From Taxillus chinensis (Eukaryota; Streptophyta; Magnoliopsida; Santalales; Loranthaceae): a stretch of 64,000 nt of DNA. Shown here piece after piece: positions 55,796 through 64,000 of the stretch. Positions within the stretch are counted from its first letter, which is position 1, and each line of letters opens with the position of its first letter. The position numbers and the translations under genes were made by a program. Below the pieces are notes generated by a model that saw only the letters and a list, made by a program, of their open reading frames with translations, had not been told where the DNA came from and did not search any database. The stretch lies in the NCBI GenBank assembly GCA_023512835.1, contig CM042092.1:26113543-26177542 (forward strand). Reading direction: 5' to 3'.

Positions 55796-57160
55796 CTAGG
55801 GGAAGGTAGCACTAAAGGTATTACTATTTCTGACACCTTCCCGGATGAGCAGTTCTTTGTAGCTGAAGCAAAGACGCCATGGTTTGCTGATATAGTGAAC
55901 TACCATGCATACGACTATGTACCTACCGAGTTCACTTATCAGGAAAAGAAGAGGTTCCTCTTTAATGCAACAAGATACATTTGGGATGAGCCTGTCCTCT
56001 ATAGGAAATATGCTGATCAAATCATCATAAAATGTGTGCCAGAAGAGGAAGTGGACAGCATACTGAGGCACTGTCATTCATCTGACTATGCTGGCAATTT
56101 AGGAGTGCAAAGAACGGTGGCAAAGATCCTACAAAGTGGGTTTTACTGGACAACCATGTTCAAGGACACATACACCTTTGTTAAGTCATGTGATCAGTGT
56201 CAAAGAACAGGAGGGATTACAAGGAAGCAAGAGATGCCCCAAACTGGCATTATGCCAGTAGAACTTTTTGATATATGGGGAATCGACTTCATGGGACCTT
56301 TCCCACGATCAGATGGGTTTTCCTACATCCTTCTAGCTGTTGATTACCTCTCAAAGTGGGTTGAAGCTATACCCACTAGGAAGAATGATGCTCAGGTGGT
56401 AACCAAGTTCCTTCGCCACAACATATTCAGCAAGTTTGGAACACCTAGAGCAATTATCAGTGATGAAGGGAGTCACTTCTGCAATAAGCTTTTTGCAAGG
56501 CTCTTAAACAAATATGGAGTTCAACATAGGCGTACTTTAGCCTATCATCCACAAGCAAACGGCCAAGCTGAAGTCTCAAACCGTGAGATCAAGCAAATTT
56601 TGGAGAAAACAGTGGGAGGCAACCGAAAAGATTGGTCTTTAAAGCTCGATGAGGCGTTGTGGGCGTACCGCACAGCATTCAAAACGCCCATTGGAATGTC
56701 TCCCTATCGTCTACTGTATGGAAAGACCTGCCACTTGCCTATTGAATTGGAACACAAGGCATTTTGGGCAGTTAAAAAGCTAAACATGGATCCCAAAGTG
56801 GCTGCTGAACTAAGATTGCACCAACTAAATGAGTTGGAGGAATTTTGCTTCAATGCCTATGAGATTGCTAAGCTGTACAAGGAGAGGTCTAAGCTCAGAC
56901 ATGATAAGAAGATCAGCCCCTCTGCTGTTGAACCAGGGCAGAAAGTGCTTCTCTTTAATTCCAGAATTAAACTCTTCCCTGGGAAGCTGCGATCTAAATG
57001 GATGGGGCCTTATACTGTTATAAAGGTTTTCCCATATGGCAGTGTGGAACTCCAATCAACCTCCGGGCAAATATTCAAAGTCAATGGTCAGCGTGTGAAA
57101 CCGTACTACATTCAGGACCATGTTAAGGAGGTTGATCATTTCACTCTGAGCACAACTTGA
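55796..57160 (+). pseudogene. Athila-1 integrase
   Basis: The reading frame is open from 55748 to 57160. It has the zinc-binding segment ([14 protein letters not shown] ... [13 protein letters not shown]), a core with [11 protein letters not shown] (first Asp), [14 protein letters not shown] (second Asp) and [17 protein letters not shown] (Glu), and the C-terminal [20 protein letters not shown]. No chromodomain follows, as is usual for Athila. The D-D-35-E triad is complete. It ends at the TGA 57158-57160, probably the true end of gag-pol. Labelled pseudogene only because its polyprotein is interrupted upstream. Confidence 0.9.
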
Positions 57161-57570
57161 CAGAGGGGACGGTCAAGCTAAAGACCTTAACTCAGCGCTT
57201 TATGGGAGGCAACCCATGGTGAATTCTTCCCCTTTTTAATTTTTATTTTATTTTGCTTTAACCTTTCTTTTGCAGGAGTGTTTTTGTTTTGTTTTCTAAG
57301 TTTTATTTTGCAGTACTGGGCTAGTTTGTTTTCACTTCACTTGGGCCTTTTTTAAGAACTTTAGACAACTTTTCTAAGGCCCAAGTCCAAGCCCACTTAA
57401 GGTGAACCAGAGGGACCCACTGCATTTCAATGCCACAGAGAGGAGATGCATTTATGGCAATTGAGAGGGGATTTGTGGCAAAATAAGTGACACGTTTTTG
57501 TCCTTGAGAGATGGGCTTCTAGCATGTCAAATTTCAGAGCATTTGGAGGGCATTAGAGGTGAAAAAGGCT

Positions 57571-57990
57571 TGCCTGCCAAAATAGCATTTTCACGTGCAC
57601 ATGTAGGCTTGATATACTGTTCATTATGGACCTACCGGTGAAATTTGGACGAAAACAGACCTGCCCGTGAAAAGCATTTTCGTGTGCATGAGGCTAGAAT
57701 GGTCATTTCAAGCTTCAATTTTTCATAGAGACAGCTGACACCATCCAGAAGCCTGTGCCACCTGCCCGTGAGAAGCCTTTTCACGTGCACATGGATAGAG
57801 ACGTCATTTCCCTTTCAAATTTTGGTGGACAACAGCTGGCGACGTCTAGAGTCTTCTACGCCCTGCCCGTGAAAAACGTGTTTTCACGTGCAACCAAAAT
57901 AGAATCCAATCAAGCTGTAATTTGGGTGGAAGATAGCTGGAAACATCTAGATTCTTGTTTGCTCTGACCGTGAAAATAATGGAGCACTTT
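57571..57990. repeat. pol-env spacer array: about 100-base repeats each with a CGTGAAAA/TTTTCACG hairpin
   Basis: Hairpin-forming words CCCGTGAAAA...TTTTCACGTGCA recur near 57586, 57664-57694, 57762-57792, 57864-57893 and (half) 57966, at roughly 100-base spacing. Between them are related words (AGAGACGTCATTTC, GACAGCTG/AACAGCTG, GTCTAGA.TCTTCT). The same hairpin type occurs in the Athila-1 3' LTR at 62012-62037 and 62112-62141. Confidence 0.7.
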
Positions 57991-58123
57991 AAGAGGGTCA
58001 TTTTCGTCTTTTACCCTTGTGGCGAATCACTATAAATAGGGAGGGGCTCCAAGCTTAAAACTCACATCTCATACTTTCCTCTTCCTTCCTGCTGAGAGCA
58101 AATTCCTTTCGGAGTTAGAAGTC

Positions 58124-60469
58124 ATGGTGCACACAAGGAGAGCCCGCCAAGGAGAAGGCAGTCCGGAAGCCTCTGCCACCTCTATGCCTTTGGCACTGAG
58201 AGAAGCCGACACGATCTTCGTGGGGAATGTGCTTGATTGGGAGATCCTAGAGTCCTCCACGCTTGACTGGACTGAAGAAGTTATGACCAGGATGCAAGCT
58301 TTGGGGCTGAGAAGGTTAGTATGCACTCGCAGTGATCTATATTACCCTGCCATGTTAGACTTTTACAATTCAGTCTACGTCAATGAGGAAGATGATGAGA
58401 TAATTGGGGAGGTTCAAGGTGTCTTAATTTCTATTTCCCCTGCTATGTTGAGAGACTGTTTTGATCTGCCAAATCCCATGCATGCAATACCTGATTTGAA
58501 CTTAGGAGATTATGGTAGAGCTTTACAGTATAATAAGTAATTTGGGAGACGTCGGCAATTTACTAAAAACGGATTTCATGGGAAATACCGTTGCCTTGCC
58601 AATTTGGTAGGGCAGTGCTTACTGTTACAGACTAGTGGTGTAGACTCAGTCCCTAAGTCCCATTTGGAGTTTATGTTTTGCATCGATCGTCAGTTACACA
58701 TTGATTGGGCTGCTAAAATTTTTAAATTGTGGAAATGGGACATTCACAAATGCTTATATGATTGACTACTTAGCATGCTTCTGCAATATCAATATGGTCA
58801 TCTTAGTGCTCAAGTAGTCCCCATTATTTTCCTGGATAACCTGCGGTTACGAGTTCTCCATCCAGAGGGTGCTTTAGGAGTTAGCTACAAGGGCAAATGG
58901 GGAGATAGTATCCACGACGATCCACAGCCTTCACGTCACAGCATGCATATGGAGTGACCCACTGAGCAGTTTAGGGACACCTTTACTCCCATGAATGCCC
59001 GCCGACAGCACATCTTCCAGTTGACTGCCATGTACATGCAGTTCAATGTTCATAAGGAGGAAGTCTACAACTTCTTCCAAGTCGTTAGTGGCCAAGTTAT
59101 CAGTGAAGCTGACGTTCTTAACTGGGCCTTCACTAATGGCCACATCACAAGACTTCAGCTGGAGGAGTTGCTCGAGTACATTGCTCATGACCAACAAGCA
59201 ACCTCTCGTCCATCTGCCCGACCATGGGAAGCCCCGGAGCCAACTCCTGCTGCTTCTTATGAAGACTTACGGAGGCAAACTGCTCAACTACATGAGGCAC
59301 AGGCGAAAACCGTTCAGGAGATTGGGCTGCTAAAGAAAAATCAAACTCTCATCCTCAAGGAGTAGAAGGAAGTCAAAGGTCTGCTCGGTAAGATCTGGAA
59401 GGCCCTGGGGAAGAATAAGAAGAAAACTCCTACACCTCCTGTGGAGGATCCATTTGACACACCGTCACCTCCGGTACAGCAGCCCGCTGCACATAGCGAA
59501 GAGCCACCGGAGTATCCACAGTATCCGCAAGAGGCGGAGCCGTACACCGCTCCACCCTTTCCTCCAGCAGCTCCCGTTTATTTCACACCACCAGCAGGGC
59601 CTAGCTCTTCACAGGCCCTTATTCCCTTAATCCAGCCGTTGCAATGGTGGTCCGGTGCGTCCTCAGAAGCTCTCTAGGAAGATAACCTAGGGGAAACCAT
59701 CTACATTCATCTCCATCCGGCCCTCTCCACTGCTGATGCCACAGCTGCTTTTCAGCAGTTTACGTATGGAGACACCTTATAAGCACGCTTTACGCGTGAT
59801 TCCGAAGTCTTCACGTTATCCTATTTGCAGCGTATCCTAGCTGATGAGTACTTATCTTCCGATGACGTTGACTTATTTTGACGTACGATGCGACATGTGG
59901 TGGAGGCTGAGCCCAACGACTACCCTATGGCTCAGTACACCTTCATTATGCTGTGCGAGATATATGAGCAGCCGTTAGAGGAGCACATTTTCCGCCGGCG
60001 GATGAATGGAGCAGCAGAAGGACATCGCTCTTGGCACCAGGTCCATGAGGTTCTTATACCGGTCCTCCTTGATCGACACTTCGTCCTCTTGCAGTTGGAC
60101 TTGAGTGTGGGCCATGCCGTCCTTTATGACCCGAGCCAAGCCCATGGGTTTTCCACACGAAAGAAGAAGCTCGTCCATGATTTCTTAAAAAAAATCAAAA
60201 ACATACTCAGAAAAGAAGAGCTGTTGACATCCAAGTTTCCTTTGGTGCACTTCAATGAAATGGAGCTTCCCCAACAACCTGATCAACTCAGTTGTGGGAT
60301 TTTTGTGTGCTATTATTTGATAGCTCTGTTGCAGCATAAGGATACTTTGTCGCGCGTCTTAGACGAATGGTGGCCCATGTTATCTTTTACTACAGCGTAC
60401 CCACCAACCGGTAACGGTCTTCTTCCCTTTTCCTTTTCCCATGCTCTGAGGGCATCGCATAGTTTAAGT

Positions 60470-60500
<31 letters not shown>

Positions 60501-60607
60501 TTTCCCTTGAACCGGTTGCTTATTTGTTTGCATGCATGTTTTGTTTTTATATTTTTGTTGTGACTGTATGTTTAGCCTGTGAGGTGCATGGCTACAAGGG
60601 TATGTAA
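58124..60607 (+). pseudogene. Athila-1 post-pol ORF: plant-retroelement domain fused to Ulp1-like C48 protease
   Basis: One frame of 828 codons is broken only by seven stops (58538, 58763, 58955, 59363, 59675, 59780, 59879), all TAA, TAG or TGA of the kind made from CAA, CAG or CGA. Residues 1-140 (MVHTRRARQGEGSPEAS..., DWEILESSTLDWTEEVMTRM, SPAMLRDCFDLPN) resemble the env-position 'Athila ORF / putative plant transposon' domain. Residues about 290-420 include HKEEVYNFFQVVSGQ and a coiled coil; 430-520 are proline-rich. Residues 630-760 are Ulp1-like: VLIPVLLDRHFVLLQLDL (His652), HAVLYDPSQ (Asp669), QPDQLSCGIFVCYY (Gln721, Cys724). Such enzymes cut SUMO-type tags. The reading frame runs on through a GT/G run at 60470-60500, so the true end is probably near 60430-60480. 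The start is the first ATG, 963 bases after pol. Confidence 0.75.
60440..60505 (+). repeat. internal polypurine-like tract and G/GT run
   Basis: CTGAGGGCATCGCATAGTTTAAGTG followed by a GT run and 15 or more G (quoted in parts: CTGAGGGCATC, GCATAGTTTAAGTG) echoes the true 3' tract at 61719-61751 (TTGAGGACAAGCAAAGG, TTCAAGTGTGGGGGAATT). It lies about 1.25 kb upstream of the 3' LTR. Confidence 0.5.
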
Positions 60608-61735
60608 TTCTGGTTGACTATATTGACCACCTTAGTATCTTGTTGTGATTAAGATGTTTCAATCGTTAAGGTGTGTTATAAGTTAGTTAGTTGAGCATGT
60701 CTTTACTTCTTGTATGATATCACCATGATTTTAGAGCTGACATTTGAATAGTAAGCTGAGCATGTTATGTTAGGATGAGCTTTGTCAACCCTGAAGTGGA
60801 GTGTAGAATAGACATATACTTTTTGAGAGCACCATTATCTTGCCTTTGAGTGTATTTTATGGGTTATTGGGTTACCAATTTGCTCTTAATATTCATTACT
60901 AGCTATTTAATGGTTGGAGTTACTTAGGCATAAGAAGTACCTGTTCGTGGCTCAGTGTTTTGGTGTATGGTGTTAGTGATTCAAGTGTTTCAGTTCTTGT
61001 TAAAAAAAAAACTATTGCTGTTTATGTGCAATAAAAGGGTTGTGTGAGGAAAATAGCAGAGTGAATAATCCATCAAGGGAGAACATAAAATGCAACCTTG
61101 TAAGGTTATTATTTAAAAGAAGTGTGTTAAAAAAAGGGTTTTGCAGAATAAAAGCCATATTGGCTGAGTTGTGTTTATTTAGAATGTTGAGCTCAATTCT
61201 TTGGCTCAAGATGTGTTTTATCAGTCATTAGAGTAGAGTGTGAGTTCATTAAGCAAAGCGAAGTGTGTGAGTTGCAAAAAGTAGAATAGAGGGTGTGTCT
61301 TCCTTGACGAGCACAATGGGGACCTCTCATGTTTACTTGGCAAAAACTTAATCAATAGCTAGTAGCGAGTGTAAGAGTAGAGCCTTAGCTGTTAGGCATT
61401 GATAGTAAGGCATGAGAGGAGAGAAAAGAAAGTTATATTTGTGTGAGGCTGCTCTAACCTTGGTGAGGACTTTCAGGGGGAGCTAAGTTTCATTTTATCC
61501 TTGCATGTTTGTTTCTATCTGAACTGTTAGTAATGATATTACATGGTTGTTGGACTTGATAGTAAGGGCATGTTTAGATTAATTTGTGATTCATTTTAGC
61601 TACTGGAATGTCTACTTTATCATGATAGAGTTGTATGTCTTGGGAAACCATGCCTCTCTTGTTTGTTAGTTTATTTTTTCTTTTCAGTTTGACTGTGTGT
61701 TTGTTTCTTTTTTTGCTTGAGGACAAGCAAAGGTT
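60608..61735 (+). other. Athila-1 3' untranslated region
   Basis: About 1.1 kb, AT-rich, with only chance short frames. It has local similarity to the equivalent region of Athila-2 (26100-26680). Confidence 0.65.
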
Positions 61736-61751
61736 CAAGTGTGGGGGAATT
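61736..61751 (+). other. Athila-1 polypurine tract
   Basis: AAGTGTGGGGGAATT directly precedes the 3' LTR start TGATAACG. Confidence 0.8.
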
Positions 61752-63267
61752 TGATAACGCGCATTTATGTCGTTATCCTATGCCATATTTTGGGTGTTTT
61801 AGAGTATGTTTTGAGCCTATTTGCATGGTATTTTGCCTATATTTGCTCTAACCCCTAGGAAGACCTTGTTTGGTGTATAGTTGTACTTTTTGAGTGGTTT
61901 TGGCAGGTTTCGGAGCAACTTTTTCCTACACACCTTGGCTAGATCACTCCATACACTCAGGAGAAAGCTATAGGAAGAAGATGGAAGCAAAATAAGAGCA
62001 AAATGAAGGTGCACGAGAAAAGGACTTTCTCACGTGCAAGGAGTTTAATGCATGGATGCTTTCTACAAGTCCTAATAAAGCTTTGGAGCAAATTGGGAAT
62101 GATTTGGAGCTACATGCGAAAAGGACGTTCTCACGTGCATTCTCGCGTGTAGGCAGTTTTGAGCTCCAAATGATGTGTTTTGTTGTTTTAAACATTTTCC
62201 TCTTAAGAACTGGGGTCAAATTTGGTATAGTTTGAGTTTTATTGAGCCTAGAACGTCGAATAGTGTCACTAACCAAAACGACATCGTTTTGGCTGTGACC
62301 ACATTTATAAGTAGGGCACACCTTTTGTAACCCTAATTTGGCTTGAGAGGCATTGTAAATCATCTTGAGTTAGAGAATCTGATCTGAGTTCTGAAAAAGA
62401 GCTATAGCCATTGCTAAAAGATCGGATTGTCCTTGGCAACACTGGAGTTGGAGAGGAGTGATTTTGGGCAGCAGATGCCAGAGTCTTTGGAGGCCGGAGT
62501 CCTAGTTCATCTTGGATTCTTCCTTTATTTTCCTGGTACTGTAATCATGTTCTTTCTTGTAATTTCTATTGCTTTTGTTATGATTATGGAGTAGTTTTGT
62601 TAGTCTAGAGGAGCAATGTAGCCCCCAATATATTGTAAGCAGTTTGGTTATGGTTGTTCAATAAAACGAAATTTAGTTCTTGTTTAATTCACTTGGATAA
62701 AAGCAAATGCCTGATTTATGCATAATTAGGTAATCTTAGCCCTTGTCTAGGGTGGAACACTAGTGAATTAGATTTAATATTGTATGAAGGACCAAGTCTA
62801 CAACTATTAGATTGTTTATCTACCTTGATCACTTTTATTCACATGGATCAAATGGGATAAAAGCCTTAAATCTATCTTAGCATGGACCAAATGTAAGATA
62901 GGTAGGAGATAATCAACATGAACATGAACTAGAACATAAATTAAGAACAAGAGCCATAATTCAGATTATTACAATCCATTGGGTGGTAAACATTGTGACC
63001 CTAGATCCTTAATCACTGAAATTTCTATACCAATTGCTTGCCAACAATTTGAGTTAATCACTTTTGCTTTAGCTATTCAGAATTCAAACTAGTTGCACAA
63101 CAAAAATCAATTGTCCAGACCTAAATTCAACTTGTTAGCTTAGTGCTTGCTGCTTAACAGCATTAGCGACCTCCCTGTGGGTTCGACAACCGGAGTCTTA
63201 ATACTCCATTTTATTACTTGACCAGTGCACTTGCTGCAAAACCTATAGACACAATTTATACAGGTCA
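61752..63267 (+). repeat. Athila-1 3' LTR
   Basis: It starts TGATAACGCGCATTTATG and ends TTATACAGGTCA. It holds two CACGTGC-type hairpins (62012-62037, 62112-62141) and a long palindrome, CCAAAACGAC-at-CGTTTTGG (62273-62292), flanked by GTGTCAC / GTGACC. A weak TATA candidate (TTTATAAG at 62305) lies just downstream. It is followed by the target duplication CACCC. Confidence 0.92.
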
Positions 63268-63272
63268 CACCC

Positions 63273-64000
63273 ACAGTGACTTTGAGAGGTTGAGAGGAGG
63301 AGGATGTAGGCTTGGAGGCAGGCTGGGCTGATGATAAGGAGGGAGTAGTGGAGCACTTCTTCATGCGCGAGGCTATAGGCACATCATCTTCAGAGTCCAA
63401 GGAGGCCGAGAGGAAAGGGGCTCTGTAGGCGTGCTTTCAGCCACGAGCATAAGTCGCCTTAGGTTAAGAAGCTTGAGGTCGAGGGTCACTAGGTGTAAGC
63501 CTAGGATCTTCAACTGGAACAGGTTCAAGCTTATCGAAGAACTTTTTGCGGCGGCCTCACTTCAAGCTTGATCTCATCAAGCGCCAACCAGAGACATTCG
63601 GAAAGAATGACACCCATGACTGTGGTGAGCTTTTCAAATTGGTCCTTGTAGGCCGTCTTGATCTCCTCATAGTGCTCCTCAAGACGCTAGAAGCCAATTG
63701 AGCTTGTATCAGTGAGAGACTCTATCTCCCCATAATCTTCTCCATGTCTAGTTCAACTAACTCCAACTCAGTCCGAATTCCTTGCACTCCATCTTCAAGC
63801 GTGGTGATTCGTTCATTGCAGATCTACATCACGGGTAGTACATCCAGACGCCCCGATGCTAGCAGCTTGGACACCACCTTGTTTGCTATGAGTTCTTGGT
63901 CTTCAGTTGAAAGGGATTGGGAGTGAGTCTGAGTAGCTAAGGGGATGACCACTAGAATATGGGCCGCTGAGTCCTCACTCACATGAGTAGCTACCTCATG
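63273..64000 (-). pseudogene. upstream half of the ORF split by Athila-1 (Sirevirus-like element, C48-linked)
   Basis: On the minus strand, from 64000 down, a frame reads HEVATHVSEDSAAHILV, then STEDQELIANKVVSKLLA, and after a stop ERITTLEDGVQGIRTELELV, a coiled-coil-like pattern. Further on is MDSEDDVPIASRMKKC and a Ser/Thr/Pro-rich stretch (TTPSLSSAQPASKPTSSSS), which ends at the Athila-1 target site. The sequence resumes at 50547 and leads into the Ulp1-like domain. The layout (coiled coil, disordered linker, C48 protease) parallels the Athila-1 ORF but with different sequence. It continues past the window edge. Confidence 0.55.

Larger units (their letters stand above)
50553..63267 (+). 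mobile_element. Athila-1: complete Athila-like LTR retrotransposon with a Ulp1-fused extra ORF
   Basis: A 12,715-bp element has a perfect five-base target duplication, LTRs of 1270 and 1516 bp, a tRNA-Asp-type primer site, one gag-pol reading frame (one frameshift, a few stops), a spacer with hairpins, an 828-codon post-pol frame, a long 3' UTR and a polypurine tract. It is inserted in a minus-strand Sirevirus-like element. Most of the paired LTR sequence is nearly identical by eye, so the insertion is young, although the proteins are already interrupted by point stops. Confidence 0.93.

Overview
This window is nuclear DNA from a flowering plant, in a gene-poor, transposon-dense region. The evidence is plant-type Ty3/gypsy elements (Athila-like and chromovirus-like), Sirevirus-type LTRs, long AT-rich microsatellites, SINE/MITE-like insertions and one single-exon plant gene for an atypical bHLH protein (CDS 44016-44723, +). 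I cannot name the species. I saw no bacterial operon, CRISPR array, rRNA gene or convincing functional tRNA gene.

Layout. 1-9080: a GC-rich, decayed LINE on the minus strand (reverse transcriptase and C-terminus at 1-2717, endonuclease at 8101-9000). It is split by gypsy-type LTR material at 2718-8100 that forms a large inverted pair and carries a captured pectin methylesterase gene fragment (4591-4822). 9150-11586: minus-strand gypsy gag, primer binding site and LTR. 11650-12290: a dispersed repeat with Pol III-type boxes, with a second copy at 38746-39375. 12303-12830: Sirevirus-like LTR fragment. 12850-35017: chromovirus 'A', split inside its protease by a Sirevirus-like solo LTR (14096-29113, TSD ggttg). 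That solo LTR is itself split by a complete but decayed Athila-like element ('Athila-2', 15230-28218, TSD gctct). A further solo LTR (about 31164-32715) splits the integrase of A. 35018-38745: the 3' half of chromovirus 'B'. 39376-42441: another LTR of the A/B family interrupted by a minus-strand solo LTR (39755-41447, TSD ttcag). 42442-47364: the gene island with the bHLH gene, a SINE and a MITE. 47365-50552 and 63268-64000: a minus-strand Sirevirus-like element, split by a young complete Athila-like element ('Athila-1', 50553-63267, TSD caccc).

Main point of interest. Athila-1 has an 828-codon frame downstream of gag-pol, closed only by point-mutation stops. It joins an N-terminal plant-retroelement (env-position) domain, a coiled-coil/proline-rich linker and a C-terminal Ulp1-like (C48) cysteine protease with His, Asp, Gln and Cys all visible. 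The unrelated Sirevirus-like element that Athila-1 landed in also carries a C48-like domain just upstream of its 3' LTR. Thus two LTR-retrotransposon lineages place a SUMO-protease-like domain in the same 'extra ORF' position. Athila-2 retains a faint remnant. The Athila elements also carry hairpins that match between LTR and pol-env spacer within an element but differ between elements.

Most retroelement frames are dead. Their premature stops are nearly all ones that a single C-to-T (or G-to-A) change can make, consistent with methylation-driven decay. Boundaries marked 'about' are by eye. Family assignments rest on motif recognition, not database searches.
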